Assembly (NCBI GenBank): GCA_029242325.1 | Contig: JAQWUD010000020.1 | Location: 1-64,000 of the forward strand | DNA from: Luminiphilus sp. | Lineage (GTDB): Bacteria; Pseudomonadota; Gammaproteobacteria; Pseudomonadales; Halieaceae | DNA length: 64,000 bases | Direction: 5' to 3' | In this document: positions 44,871 to 54,806 of the stretch, one piece after another | Layout of the letters: each line of letters starts with the position of its first letter | Numbering within the stretch: the stretch's first letter is position 1 | Program-made: the position numbers and the translations under genes | The notes under the pieces: generated by a model | The model's input: only the letters and a program-made list of their open reading frames with translations | The model's database searches: none | Told to the model about the DNA's origin: nothing

Positions 44871-45584
44871 CTACTGTTGCCCTCGCGTGAGTCTGCGAAT
44901 TGCATCGGGTAATTCAGAGAGCCTGGCCACGACCGCAGCAGCGACGTTACTGACTCCGCCGTCTGGGCAAAACCAAATAGCTTGCGCTCCTGCGGCTGCC
45001 GCGCCGGATACATCGTTGTCGTGGCAGTCGCCGATGTGGATAACCTCCCCAGCTGTGACGCCTGCCCGCTCGAACGCTGCGTGGAAAAATGCCGGATCGG
45101 GTTTGCTCATTCCGAACTCTTCGGCCCGCCAGGCATAGTGAAAACAATCTCCTATTTCGGTTTTCCACACATTGGCGTTGCCATTGGTGAGTGCCCCCAG
45201 TTTGCACGCCCGGCCCAAGGTGGTGAGCACCGACCGGGCATCGTCATACACCGCAACGTTGTGTCGGTGTGATAAAAATGCGGCAAAGGCCTCTCTGGCA
45301 GCTGCGGCAGATTCCTCTGCAGATACGCCATTTTGTTGCAGCAACCGATCAATAAACACCTCGCGAAAGAGACTGATTTGATGCGCCAGTTCAGGCCGGT
45401 CCGCGATTAAATCCTCGCGGACACGTGCCAAATGCTCTCGCGGCAGGGCATCGAGCGCGAGTGACGGAAAGCGCGCCGTGAGGCAGGACCACTGTGCACG
45501 CTCCGCCGCCACAAGCGCCGGACGCACGTCCCAAAGCGTATCGTCAAGATCGAAGGTAATCAGGCGAATAGAGGCGGGGTTCAT
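44871..45584 (-). CDS. HAD-superfamily phosphatase (YigB-like)
   Basis: 237 residues. HAD motif I ITFDLDDTLWDV (nucleophile Asp12, Asp14), motif II LTNG, motif III Lys in FGMSKPDPAFF, motif IV HIGDCHDNDVSGA. It resembles YigB, which can dephosphorylate the riboflavin intermediate 5-amino-6-ribitylaminouracil phosphate. It sits at the position of yigB in the lysA-dapF-DUF484-xerC-yigB order, but xerC is absent. Confidence 0.88.
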   Translation of the reverse strand: MNPASIRLITFDLDDTLWDVRPALVAAERAQWSCLTARFPSLALDALPREHLARVREDLIADRPELAHQISLFREVFIDRLLQQNGVSAEESAAAAREAFAAFLSHRHNVAVYDDARSVLTTLGRACKLGALTNGNANVWKTEIGDCFHYAWRAEEFGMSKPDPAFFHAAFERAGVTAGEVIHIGDCHDNDVSGAAAAGAQAIWFCPDGGVSNVAAAVVARLSELPDAIRRLTRGQQ

Positions 45585-45634
45585 GTGGCCAAAGGATCTT
45601 GGGTGAGTGGGGTTTCAGACTGCTGCGGCGGCGA

Positions 45635-46267
45635 CTATCGGGAGGCGGGCAACTGGCCGATTACCTCGGCCAGATAATCGAGAAACAATGTGCCGTCGTC
45701 GGGGCGATAGCGTTGAGAATCCGATGAGCCTACGGCGATGAAGCCGACCACTTCCTCACCCGCCCGAACCCTCGAGAGCGCAGCAGAACCCTCCAACGCT
45801 TCTGCGTCAAACAGCCCTGCCATTTCTTCTGGCCTCAGCGCGCCCGAGAAGGAGTCGCCTTGACGGATTAATTTGTTTGCCACCACTACGCCTGTGGACC
45901 TATCGGCATGATTGTCGACCCAGATGAGGCTGCCCATTTGCGCAGCGAACGAGCCGGTGACCTGCTCCCGCCAGATGTGGCAGAGATCAGCCCGGCTCGT
46001 GCCCGCGAGCAAGGCCAGTACCGTACTCCGCGTAGCCTCGAGCAGCCGATCATTCTCCCGTCCGATGGACGACAGCTCGGTGAGTTTCTGCCTCGAGTAG
46101 ATATTTCGCTCGCGTAGCAGACTGACTTGGCGCTCCACGAGTGATACCGCGCCCTCACCACCATGGGGCAGGTTGAGCACTGCGAGCAAACCCGGTCGGT
46201 CCTGCAGGAAATTAGGGTTGGCCTTGAGAAAGGCCTCAATGTCTTTGGGGTCTAAAGGGTTCGCCAT
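45635..46267 (-). CDS. DUF484 (GAF-like) family protein
   Basis: 210 residues. Begins PKDIEAFLKANPNFLQDRP, the DUF484 start, followed by LVERQVSLLRERN and a GAF-like C-terminal part. Function unknown, though it is conserved between dapF and xerC in gammaproteobacteria. Only 50 bp separate it from the HAD gene downstream. Confidence 0.9.
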   Translation of the reverse strand: MANPLDPKDIEAFLKANPNFLQDRPGLLAVLNLPHGGEGAVSLVERQVSLLRERNIYSRQKLTELSSIGRENDRLLEATRSTVLALLAGTSRADLCHIWREQVTGSFAAQMGSLIWVDNHADRSTGVVVANKLIRQGDSFSGALRPEEMAGLFDAEALEGSAALSRVRAGEEVVGFIAVGSSDSQRYRPDDGTLFLDYLAEVIGQLPASR

Positions 46268-46411
46268 CCGTTTTTATCGCTCCGGGTTGCTCATGTTTTT
46301 CCGGGTCAAGAGACCTGAGTTCTGCAGCAGCCTTGATTTTAATCAAGCGTTCCACTCCATTCTGATGATGTAGAAGCTGCGGGCGCCCAAAACATCTGAA
46401 ACCCGTTGCTG

Positions 46412-47248
46412 TCAGTCTCGCAGTAAGATACTACCGTCAAACACGGTTCGAGTGGGTCCACCGAGCCAAACGCGATCTTCGTCGTGCAGCCAAGATATGC
46501 TGAGTTTGCCGCCCGGCAGCTGCACGCTGACCTCTCTCTGTAACAGGCCGAGGGCGATCCCGTGGACTGCTGCGGCACAGGCGCCCGAGCCGCAGGCTTC
46601 AGTTTCGCCCACGCCGCGCTCGAACACGCGAAGTTTGATCTCAGTGGGAGACAGAATCTGCATGAACCCCACGTTCACTCTGTCGGGGAAGCGCTCATGT
46701 TGCTCCAGTAAAGGTCCCAACGTGTCAACTGGGGCACGGTCACAATCGTCCACCATTAAGATGGCATGAGGGTTTCCCATTGATACGACACCCATCGACA
46801 ACCGCTGGCCCTGAACATCAATTGAATATTGCGCCGCAGTGCCATCTGCCAAGAACGGGATGTCCGCTGGCGTAAACTGCGGGGTCGCTAGCCCTGCTAC
46901 TACCCGGCCATCTTCCATGACAGACAGTGACAAAGGCTCGCCGTCGGTTAAAAGCGTGAGGTCTCGCTTGCGGGTGAGATGCTTTTCTCTCAGAAAACGG
47001 CCCATGCAGCGCGCACCGTTGCCACACTGCGCGGCTCGCGAGCCGTCGGCGTTGAAGATGCTGTATCTAAAGTCTGCGTCGGGATCATCCGGTGGTGTGA
47101 CCAACAGGACCTGATCGCATCCAATGCCTCTGCGTCGGTCCGCAATCCTGCGGATCCGTGCGCTACTGAGTTCCACTGGCTGAGTGACGCCGTCAATCAC
47201 GACAAAGTCATTACCTGCTCCCTGCATTTTAGTGAAGAGCAGTTTCAC
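46412..47248 (-). CDS. dapF: Diaminopimelate epimerase DapF
   Basis: 278 residues from GTG 47248, which overlaps the lysA stop (GTGA); the longer frame adds 12 residues inside lysA. KMQGAGNDFVVID starts the protein, and the catalytic Cys pair is in AAQCGNGARC and EACGSGACAAAV. It converts LL- to meso-diaminopimelate for peptidoglycan and lysine. Confidence 0.95.
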   Translation of the reverse strand: MKLLFTKMQGAGNDFVVIDGVTQPVELSSARIRRIADRRRGIGCDQVLLVTPPDDPDADFRYSIFNADGSRAAQCGNGARCMGRFLREKHLTRKRDLTLLTDGEPLSLSVMEDGRVVAGLATPQFTPADIPFLADGTAAQYSIDVQGQRLSMGVVSMGNPHAILMVDDCDRAPVDTLGPLLEQHERFPDRVNVGFMQILSPTEIKLRVFERGVGETEACGSGACAAAVHGIALGLLQREVSVQLPGGKLSISWLHDEDRVWLGGPTRTVFDGSILLRD

Positions 47249-48498
47249 GTCTGTGGCTCCGGTGGGATCACTTCCCGTTGCCACAGATCACTCAAAGATT
47301 CCCGTTGTCCGATGAGATGCGACGAATCACCGTGTACGAGAATCTCTGCGGCGCGCGGTCGGCTGTTGTAGTTTGATGCCATGGCAAAGCCATAAGCCCC
47401 TGCCCCCATGACGGCCAGCAGATCGCCTTGCGCCAGTATCAGCTCTCGTCCTTTACCCAAAAAATCACCTGTTTCACAGATGGGGCCCACGATGTCCCAA
47501 GATTGAATTTCACCGTCATGAGGCGTGACGACCTGAATATCCTGCCAGGCGCTGTAAAGCGCGGGGCGCAGCAGATCGTTCATTGCCGCGTCGACCACAG
47601 CAAAGTGACGCGCCTCGGTGGGTTTGAGATATAACACCGCGGTCAGCAGCGCACCCGCCAGGGCAACTATGGAACGGCCCGGCTCCAAAATGAGTTCGAG
47701 TTCTCGATCGGCAAGGCGTTCAGAGACTGCTGAAACGTAGCTATCGATGGACGGTGCCACCTCATCATAGTGAACACCGAGCCCACCCCCGATATCCAGG
47801 TGCTGCAGGAAAATGCCCTCAGTGCCCAGATCATCGATCAGTGCTAGCAGGCAATCGAGTGACGCAGCGAAAGGAGCAATGTCCATTATCTGACTGCCAA
47901 TATGGCAATCAACCCCGACTGGATCGAGTCCGTTTGCGTCCTTCGCTATCCGGTAAAGGCGTCGCGCAGAGTCCACGTCGACACCGAATTTATTTTCTCG
48001 CAATCCTGTCGAGATATACGGATGTGTGCCCGCATCCACATCGGGATTGACCCTGATGGAGACAGGGGCGACTTTGCCCATACTATCTGCCACCTCGGCC
48101 AGTGCGAGTAGCTCTGCTTCGGATTCAATATTGAAGCACTTAATACCGGCCTTTAGCGCTCGCTGCATTTCGTCGCGGGTCTTGCCAATACCTGAAAATA
48201 CGATCTTTTCGCTCGGTCCGCCTGCGGCGATCACGCGCTCGAGCTCGCCGACTGAAACGACATCGAATCCGGCTCCCAGTTGGGCCAGCACGTTTAACAC
48301 AGCGAGGTTAGAGTTGGCCTTGACGGCATAACAGATTAGGTGCGCGCGTTGGTTCAAGGCCGACCTGTAGGCCAAAAAAGCAGTCTCGATGGCGCTACGA
48401 GAGTATACATAGGTGGGTGTACCATGCTCACGAGCAATGGTTTCAAGCGAAACGCCCTCACAGTGCAAGGCACCGTTTTGTTGCTGAAAGGCAGTCAT
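47245..48498 (-). CDS. lysA: Diaminopimelate decarboxylase LysA
   Basis: 417 residues. PLP Lys in LICYAVKANSNLAVLN, the GGGLGVHY phosphate-binding segment, the EPGRSIVA segment, and Cys in ICETGDFLGKGR near the active site. It makes lysine from meso-diaminopimelate. It starts within the stop of lptM (ATGA) and overlaps dapF at its end, so lptM-lysA-dapF are translated in series. Confidence 0.95.
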   Translation of the reverse strand: MTAFQQQNGALHCEGVSLETIAREHGTPTYVYSRSAIETAFLAYRSALNQRAHLICYAVKANSNLAVLNVLAQLGAGFDVVSVGELERVIAAGGPSEKIVFSGIGKTRDEMQRALKAGIKCFNIESEAELLALAEVADSMGKVAPVSIRVNPDVDAGTHPYISTGLRENKFGVDVDSARRLYRIAKDANGLDPVGVDCHIGSQIMDIAPFAASLDCLLALIDDLGTEGIFLQHLDIGGGLGVHYDEVAPSIDSYVSAVSERLADRELELILEPGRSIVALAGALLTAVLYLKPTEARHFAVVDAAMNDLLRPALYSAWQDIQVVTPHDGEIQSWDIVGPICETGDFLGKGRELILAQGDLLAVMGAGAYGFAMASNYNSRPRAAEILVHGDSSHLIGQRESLSDLWQREVIPPEPQT

Positions 48499-48602
48499 TG
48501 ATAGCCAGCAGTTGATTCGGGGTTTTCAGCCGGGCGCAAGGGCCCTTGCTGGCCACAGGCAACCAGGAAGCAGCAGAACAAGATGGTGGTGAGAGGCTTC
48601 AC
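48495..48602 (-). CDS. lptM: LptM (YifL) lipoprotein
   Basis: 35 residues from a GTG start: a short lipoprotein signal with lipobox LVAC (Cys16) followed by GQQGPLRP, the conserved Cys-Gly-x-x-Gly-Pro-Leu signature of LptM. LptM stabilises LptD during disulphide maturation of the LPS translocon in the outer membrane. Its stop overlaps the lysA ATG by 4 bp. This is the place yifL occupies next to lysA/dapF and cyaY in gammaproteobacteria. Confidence 0.85.
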   Translation of the reverse strand: MKPLTTILFCCFLVACGQQGPLRPAENPESTAGYQ

Positions 48603-48640
48603 GGTTTGATCTCAGCAAAAGGCCCAGTATAACAGTGCCG

Positions 48641-48664
48641 TGTGGCCGTGTGGCCGTGTGGCCG
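48641..48664 (+). repeat. Three tandem 8-bp repeats
   Basis: TGTGGCCG is repeated exactly three times (48641-48664) in the divergent region between lptM-lysA-dapF and cyaY. A change in copy number could shift promoter spacing on either side. Confidence 0.9.
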
Positions 48665-48727
48665 CGGGTGTTAGCTGCTGGGCGCTCGACCACCGCGTTT
48701 TCACATTAATAGACAGGGTAATGGCAG

Positions 48728-49054
48728 ATGGCAGGTAACGGGTACTATGAGCTGATTGAGGACACCTTTGAAAAAGTTGAGATGGCGCTAGAATCGCTGC
48801 CCGATGATGTCGACATCCGCAGTGCGGAGGGCGTGATCAACGCGACCTTCGGCAACGGCGTGGTGTTTGTGTTCAGCCGTCAACCTCCCACAGAGCAGTT
48901 GTGGCTGGCAACCCCTGGTGGTGGCTTTCATTACGCTTGGCATGACCAGCGCAGCGATTGGCTGGATACCAAAAGTGGTGATTCGTTTTACTCATTTCTG
49001 GAACAGGAATTAGTCACGCATACGGGTATGGTGCTCGACTGGAGCGATCAGTAA
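48728..49054 (+). CDS. cyaY: Frataxin-like protein CyaY
   Basis: 108 residues. YYELIEDTFEKVEMALESL starts the frataxin fold, followed by the acidic helix and strands (GVVFVFSRQPPTEQLWLATP, then GGFHYAW). CyaY binds iron and tunes iron-sulphur cluster assembly by IscS/IscU. Divergent from lptM-lysA. Confidence 0.92.
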   Translation: MAGNGYYELIEDTFEKVEMALESLPDDVDIRSAEGVINATFGNGVVFVFSRQPPTEQLWLATPGGGFHYAWHDQRSDWLDTKSGDSFYSFLEQELVTHTGMVLDWSDQ

Positions 49055-49289
49055 CGCTCATTCGGGGTTTGTCCCTGCCGCAGGCCAGGGGGGAACTTTG
49101 GTTTGGGGCCTTCGGGGGTCGCACGCCCCGCCCGAGACTAGCGGCTTATGCTTCTCGTATCCTGTGTTCCGCCTGATCAGGCCAGCCCCAACGCGAGAGC
49201 GAGTACCCAACGGGTCCTGATGACAGGCTATTGCTGACTTGGAATAGTAGATGATCGCGCCTGGCTGGGCGCTCTTTAGCGTTGGTCAA

Positions 49290-50693
49290 TTACCGGGCAG
49301 CCAATACCTTATTTGCTGCGGCCGCAGCTTCGCGCACTCGCTCGGGTGCGGTGCCTCCAAAATGGCGCCTTGCTGCCACGGAGCCCTCCAACGTGAGCAC
49401 TTCAAAGACATCAACCTGAATCGCAGGATGAAACTGTTGAAGCACTTCCAGCGATAAATCCGCGAGGTCACACTGTGCATCCACACAATGCGCCACTGCT
49501 TTACCCACCACCTCGTGGGCGTCGCGGAATGGGGTTCCTGCTCGCACGAGATAATCTGCAAGATCCGTCGCCGTGGAGAAGCCCGCTAGGGCAGCTTGGC
49601 GCATCGTTTCTTTGTTGGCTTCTATGGCCGGCACCATATCAGCAAAGGCCCTGAGACAATCCTGTACTGTAGCGACGGTGTCGAAAAGCGCTTCTTTGTC
49701 TTCCTGGTTGTCTTTGTTGTACGCGAGAGGTTGTGACTTCATCAGCGTCAGTAACGTCACCAAATTGCCGGTCGCACGGCCTGACTTCCCTCTCACCAGC
49801 TCGGGCACGTCAGGATTTTTTTTCTGCGGCATGATGGATGAACCGGTGCAGAACCGGTCGGGTAGGCGAATAAAATCAAACTGGGCCGAAGTCCACAGCA
49901 CCAGTTCTTCAGAAATCCGCGAGAGGTGGCTCATCAGGAGCGCGGCGACGGCGCAGAACTCTATTGCAAAGTCCCGATCGGCGACGCTGTCAAGTGAGTT
50001 GCGGGTTGGAGCGGTAAACCCCAGTGCGCTGGCGGTTGCGTGCCGATCAATTGGGAAGGTGGTGCCGGCCAATGCGGCGGCGCCCAAAGGTGACTGATTC
50101 AATCGTGCCCGGCAGTCCATTAATCGAGCATAGTCTCGCTCAAGCATTTCGTTCCATGCCAGCAGGTGGTGGCCAAATGTGACGGGCTGGGCGACCTGCA
50201 GGTGGGTAAACCCGGGCATCACCGTGTCGGCATGTGCGGCGGCCAATGCGATGATGCCAGACTGTAGTCGGCTCAATTCTCCGCCCACTGCGTCGAGTTC
50301 AGCCCGCAGATAGAGGCGCAAATCGGTGGCCACCTGATCGTTGCGCGACCGACCCGTGTGGAGTTTTTTCCCAGTCTCTCCAATCAACTCTGTGAGTCGC
50401 GCTTCTATATTCATGTGCACATCTTCACGCTCGACAGACCACTCAAAAGTGCCGCGTTCGATTTCCTCCAGAACCGTCGTCAGGCCGTCTTGAATAGCGT
50501 GGTTTTCATCCGCGGTGAGGACGCCCGCGACTTCGAGCATTTCCGCGTGCGCCCGGGAGCCCGCGATGTCGTAAACCGCCAGTTTTCGGTCAAAGGCCTC
50601 AGATGCGGTGAACCGCTGCACGAAGGTATCGGTGGGCTCACTGAAGCGCCCGCCCCAAAGCTCCTGACTGTTTGTTGTCTCTCGATTGCCCAT
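49290..50693 (-). CDS. argH: Argininosuccinate lyase ArgH
   Basis: 467 residues. [18 protein letters not shown] starts the protein; the lyase signature [12 protein letters not shown] carries the catalytic Ser loop. It is the last step of arginine synthesis. Divergent from hemC across 124 bp, as in many gammaproteobacteria. Confidence 0.95.
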   Translation of the reverse strand: MGNRETTNSQELWGGRFSEPTDTFVQRFTASEAFDRKLAVYDIAGSRAHAEMLEVAGVLTADENHAIQDGLTTVLEEIERGTFEWSVEREDVHMNIEARLTELIGETGKKLHTGRSRNDQVATDLRLYLRAELDAVGGELSRLQSGIIALAAAHADTVMPGFTHLQVAQPVTFGHHLLAWNEMLERDYARLMDCRARLNQSPLGAAALAGTTFPIDRHATASALGFTAPTRNSLDSVADRDFAIEFCAVAALLMSHLSRISEELVLWTSAQFDFIRLPDRFCTGSSIMPQKKNPDVPELVRGKSGRATGNLVTLLTLMKSQPLAYNKDNQEDKEALFDTVATVQDCLRAFADMVPAIEANKETMRQAALAGFSTATDLADYLVRAGTPFRDAHEVVGKAVAHCVDAQCDLADLSLEVLQQFHPAIQVDVFEVLTLEGSVAARRHFGGTAPERVREAAAAANKVLAAR

Positions 50694-50817
50694 GATGTGC
50701 TATCGCTCACATGAAATTCGCTGAAGATTCTAACGTGCGCGCCGCCTCGCCGCCCTGTTTGAGAGCGGTGAAATGTCGCCTCCATGCTAAACTGATGCGT
50801 CAAACAGGGGGAATATC

Positions 50818-51729
50818 GTGTCTGAAAGAATCGTGATTGCCACGCGGGAGAGCCCGCTCGCCCTGTGGCAGGCAGAACATGTCAAATCTCGCCTTGAGGC
50901 CGCACATTCTGGGCTGGAGGTGAGTCTGTTAGGGATGACATCCCGCGGCGATCAGTTGCTGGATAAGCCGCTTTTTAAGGTGGGTGGTAAGGGGCTCTTC
51001 GTGAAGGAGTTGGAGACGGCTCTGATGGATGGTCGGGCGGATATCGCCGTGCACTCCATGAAGGATGTGCCCATGCACATGCCCGATGGGCTGACCTTGG
51101 GTGTCATGTGTGAGCGGGAAGATCCCCGTGATGCCTTGGTCGGCTGCAGCAGTTTTGATCAGCTTGCACAGGGTGCCAGGCTGGGAACCTCCAGTCTGCG
51201 CCGTAGCTGCCAGTTGAGTCGGCATCGGCCGGATCTGGAGATCGGATTTTTGCGGGGCAACGTTAACACCCGACTGGCTAAGTTAGACGGCGGTGAATTC
51301 GATGCCATTATTCTTGCTTGCGCCGGATTGATTCGGCTGGGCTTCGAAGATCGGATCGGGGCGTCGATTGACCCGCAACTCTCCCTGCCCGCCGCAGGTC
51401 AGGGCGCCGTTGGCATTGAATTTAGGGACGCAGATCAGCGGGTAAGAGCGCTATTGGCACCGCTTCATCACGACGCTACCGCAACGCGCGTATTGGCAGA
51501 GCGTGCGGTGGTCCGCCGCCTTGAAGGGGGTTGTGATGTTCCCATCGCCGCCTTCGCGGAGTGGGAAAATGACGCGCTGTGGTTACGCGCGCGCGTGGGG
51601 GCAACCGATGGCAGCGCAGTGCTCGAGGCGGAGGCGCGAGGTAGCGACCCCGAGCAACTGGGTGCAGGCATAGCAGAGATGTTGCTTGCTCAGGGAGCTG
51701 AAGCTCTCATCCGCGCAGCCCGGGGATGA
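50818..51729 (+). CDS. hemC: Porphobilinogen deaminase HemC
   Basis: 303 residues from a GTG start. [17 protein letters not shown] begins the family; dipyrromethane-binding Cys is in [16 protein letters not shown], and the catalytic Asp in [14 protein letters not shown]. It polymerises four porphobilinogen units into hydroxymethylbilane. Its end overlaps hemD by 4 bp, beginning the hemCDXY operon. Confidence 0.95.
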   Translation: MSERIVIATRESPLALWQAEHVKSRLEAAHSGLEVSLLGMTSRGDQLLDKPLFKVGGKGLFVKELETALMDGRADIAVHSMKDVPMHMPDGLTLGVMCEREDPRDALVGCSSFDQLAQGARLGTSSLRRSCQLSRHRPDLEIGFLRGNVNTRLAKLDGGEFDAIILACAGLIRLGFEDRIGASIDPQLSLPAAGQGAVGIEFRDADQRVRALLAPLHHDATATRVLAERAVVRRLEGGCDVPIAAFAEWENDALWLRARVGATDGSAVLEAEARGSDPEQLGAGIAEMLLAQGAEALIRAARG

Positions 51730-52460
51730 TCACCGCCGTTTTGACCCGCCCGCAAGATGACAGTGAACGGTTGGCGCGGATATTGCAGGGGAAGAAAGTC
51801 CACACTCTGATCCTGCCGCTGATGACGATTGTCGGCTCGCTATCTTCGGGAAAGGCTGACCCGCCCTGCCTTACCAGCGGAACTGTGGTCGTTTTCGTCA
51901 GCGCCAATGCAGTGCGATTCGGGCTTCCATTGTTAAAACCCGAGCTGGACCGTCAGGAGAATCTGACGTTTATCGCTATCGGCAGAAAAACCCATGACAC
52001 GTTGTTGGCGGCAGGTATTGAAGCACTGATGCCCACGCAGGCAGATTCGGAAGGTTTGCTGGCCATGGCCGAGCTCTCCGCCCGCGAGAAGCCTGATGTG
52101 GTGATTGTGAAGGGGGAGGGCGGGCGCGAACTACTGGCCGATGAACTAACGCGACGTGGCGCGCAGGTGACCGACTGGGTTTGCTATCGACGCTGTTGGC
52201 CTGAGGTAGATGTCTCTCCTCTGCTCAAGCTGAGCTTACCTATTGTTTTTCAGGCCAGTAGTGGTGAAATGCTGTCACGACTGTCAGAGTTGTTGGCGGG
52301 TGAGCAGAGAATGGATCTGTTCCAATCGCCAGTCATTGTCCCTTCTGAGCGCGTGGCAAGTCTTGCCGCGGGATTAGGCTGGGGGCGAGTGGTCTGTGCC
52401 GAGGATGCCAGCGATCTGGCCTTTGAACGCACATTGAAATCGCTCTTATCAGTGGAGTGA
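51726..52460 (+). CDS. hemD: Uroporphyrinogen-III synthase HemD
   Basis: 244 residues. [34 protein letters not shown] and [18 protein letters not shown] follow the HemD pattern. It closes hydroxymethylbilane to uroporphyrinogen III. Overlaps hemC by 4 bp and precedes hemX by 4 bp. Confidence 0.9.
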   Translation: MITAVLTRPQDDSERLARILQGKKVHTLILPLMTIVGSLSSGKADPPCLTSGTVVVFVSANAVRFGLPLLKPELDRQENLTFIAIGRKTHDTLLAAGIEALMPTQADSEGLLAMAELSAREKPDVVIVKGEGGRELLADELTRRGAQVTDWVCYRRCWPEVDVSPLLKLSLPIVFQASSGEMLSRLSELLAGEQRMDLFQSPVIVPSERVASLAAGLGWGRVVCAEDASDLAFERTLKSLLSVE

Positions 52461-52464
52461 AAGG

Positions 52465-53601
52465 ATGAAAGAATCCCCTGCGTCGCAGCAACCAGAGGCT
52501 ACCCGGCGACGGCAGCATGCCTCGGGCCGGCGCTGGGCGCTATGGTCGCTGTTGCTTTTCCTGTCATTGCTGTCGGGTCTGGGTGTTGCAGGTTACTGGC
52601 TCGGCTGGCCTTGGGTGTCCTATCAGTGGCAGCGTTTTGAGGCAGTAGAGATCGAACTCGCCGCGATTCAGGATCAGCGGGCAGTCCCTGAACCCAACAT
52701 CGCCCAGCTGGCGCGCGAGGCCGCCAATACCAGTGTCCGTTCTGGCCTCGCGGTCAGGGATGCCGACTGGAATAGTGCGCTATCTGCTCTGGCTGCGCGT
52801 CTGGATGCCGAACGCACCGAGTCTGAGCGGCTGTTGGCGCAAAGAATGGATCGACTGGAAGATCAGATGGATCGGTTGCTCGCTGTTGACCGGCGCGCGT
52901 GGTTGGGACACGAGGCGATTTTCCTGACGCGGTTGGCGAGTCAGCGGCTGTTGGTGGCGCGGGATGTCGATGCTGCGCTGACCTTGCTGGAGCAGGCAGA
53001 TGGATTGCTTCGAGACACTGGTGAGCCCAGATTTGAAGCCGTTCGGCTTGCTATAGCTCGCGACGCAGCGGCGCTGTCGGCAGTGCCTGTGGTTGACCAG
53101 GTGGGTATTTATACTCAATTGTCGGCCCTCATTGATCAGGTAGATCTGCTGCAAATTCAGTTCGAGTCAGCGACGCCAGACATGATTGACCCGAGTGAGG
53201 CTGAGGACGATTGGTGGCAGCGCAGCGCCGCCGGGTGGCGGGCTGCACTGGCCAAACTGTCTGATCACCTTGTTGTTCGGCGACGTAGTGATGAAATCAC
53301 TCAGTTGATGACCCCTGAATGGGCCGCCTTGGCAAGGCAAAACGGGCGCATGCTGCTGGAGCAGGCACAAATTGCGATGCTCACCGCCAACCAAAAGCTG
53401 TTCGAGCAGTCCTTGGTGCGGGCAGAGCGGTTTGTGAAGTTGTTTGCTGAGCAGGATGAGGGGCGTGTGGAGAGCCTGATCAGCGCTATCGCGTTGCTTC
53501 GAACTCACAGCATTGCACCGAAATTGCCCGATTTGGTCGAGACCCGCAGCTTGCTAGACGAGCAGGTCGAGAGAGTGAGTAAAGAGGTTTCAACCGGATA
53601 A
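52465..53601 (+). CDS. hemX: HemX, membrane-anchored coiled-coil protein
   Basis: 378 residues with one helix (residues 24-48) after a basic N-terminus, then a long helical periplasmic part (ERLLAQRMDRLEDQMDRLLA). It belongs to the HemX family often misannotated as uroporphyrinogen methyltransferase. The role is probably structural, supporting heme synthesis together with hemY. Its TAA shares one base with the hemY ATG. Confidence 0.85.
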   Translation: MKESPASQQPEATRRRQHASGRRWALWSLLLFLSLLSGLGVAGYWLGWPWVSYQWQRFEAVEIELAAIQDQRAVPEPNIAQLAREAANTSVRSGLAVRDADWNSALSALAARLDAERTESERLLAQRMDRLEDQMDRLLAVDRRAWLGHEAIFLTRLASQRLLVARDVDAALTLLEQADGLLRDTGEPRFEAVRLAIARDAAALSAVPVVDQVGIYTQLSALIDQVDLLQIQFESATPDMIDPSEAEDDWWQRSAAGWRAALAKLSDHLVVRRRSDEITQLMTPEWAALARQNGRMLLEQAQIAMLTANQKLFEQSLVRAERFVKLFAEQDEGRVESLISAIALLRTHSIAPKLPDLVETRSLLDEQVERVSKEVSTG

Positions 53602-54806
53602 TGGCGCGCTTCAGTATCTACCTCATTTGTGGTCTCGTGCTGGGTGCGGCGTTGGTCAATGCCATTGCGCGCGATCCGGGATACGTTCTTATGATGTTGG
53701 GCGAATGGCAGGTGGAAACCTCGGCATGGCTGGCGTTGAGCGTGTTTCTGGTGTTCTCAATGTTGCTGTGGTCCCTCATGCGTTTGCTACGGTCCACGCT
53801 CAACGTCCCTCATGCACTGCGCCGCTGGATGGGGCTCCGCTCCGCCCGTGGGGCGCAACGCCGCACTGACAAGGGCTTCGTCGCTTTCTTTGAAGGCCGG
53901 TGGGAGGTAGCGGAAAAGGCGCTGAGTAAAACAGCGAGCGCGGATGAGCAGGGTTCATTGCATCCACTTTTTGCGGCTCTGGCGGCAATTCATCGCGGTC
54001 ATATACAGAGCGCATTGGAGATGCTCGATCAGGCTGAAAAGCAGGGAACTTTACCTCCTCCAGTCATTGCCATGGCGAGGGCCCAAGCGCATCTGACCGA
54101 CCACGCGCCTGAACGCGCTGATGAGCTGCTGAGGGGTTTTTCCGGTGGTAGTCAGGGTGCGCCGAGAGTGAGTGCGATGAGGTGTGAGCTGGCGTATCAG
54201 CGACGTGACTGGGGTGAAGTCATTGAGTCGCTGCCCGATGCCCGACGTAGCCGCCTGATTCCAGAACCATTACTGAATCTGTGGGAGCGAGAGGCGTGGC
54301 ATGGCGCAATGGAATCCGACTCAGGTGATCTAGCGTTGTGGAAACGTGCGCCGGATTCTCTTCGCTCTCACAACAGCTCGCTGTGGCCTGTTGTAGTGAC
54401 GCGCCTGATTGCAGAGAAGAGCTGGGACGGGCTCCAGAAAGCACTGGTAGAACGATTGCAACATTACTGCGAGCGCGCCACGCTGGAAGGGATTGCCGTG
54501 TTACCTGACCGTCAGGCGCAAAAAATGAAGAAGGCTCTGAAACGTTGGTGCGAAGAGGATGCCCACGGTGCATGCCATGCGATGCTTGCCGAACTTTTGC
54601 AGCGAGAGGGCGATATGCAGTCTGCCGGTGAGCTTTGGGAGGCGGCGTATAAACGCAGTCCGTCGGCGCGCCATGCGCTGGGTTGGGCAAGTTGGCTCCG
54701 AAGCCAAGGCGAGGAAGGGCGCGCGTTGACGCTCGAAACAGAGGCGATAATGACGCTGCGAGCGCCGCAGCGAACTGAGTCGGTGAGCCCGCTATCGACC
54801 CGGTAA
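53601..54806 (+). CDS. hemY: HemY, heme biosynthesis-associated TPR membrane protein
   Basis: 401 residues. Two N-terminal helices and then TPR-type helices. [18 protein letters not shown] is typical of the family. It is not the protoporphyrinogen oxidase of the same name. Shares one base with hemX. Its last 15 bp overlap the convergent ubiD. Confidence 0.85.
   Translation: MARFSIYLICGLVLGAALVNAIARDPGYVLMMLGEWQVETSAWLALSVFLVFSMLLWSLMRLLRSTLNVPHALRRWMGLRSARGAQRRTDKGFVAFFEGRWEVAEKALSKTASADEQGSLHPLFAALAAIHRGHIQSALEMLDQAEKQGTLPPPVIAMARAQAHLTDHAPERADELLRGFSGGSQGAPRVSAMRCELAYQRRDWGEVIESLPDARRSRLIPEPLLNLWEREAWHGAMESDSGDLALWKRAPDSLRSHNSSLWPVVVTRLIAEKSWDGLQKALVERLQHYCERATLEGIAVLPDRQAQKMKKALKRWCEEDAHGACHAMLAELLQREGDMQSAGELWEAAYKRSPSARHALGWASWLRSQGEEGRALTLETEAIMTLRAPQRTESVSPLSTR

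Noticed and set aside
54792..54806. Overlap of hemY and ubiD ends as a sign of a frameshift
   Set aside because: Both proteins have normal family lengths and C-termini; a 15-bp convergent overlap is unremarkable.
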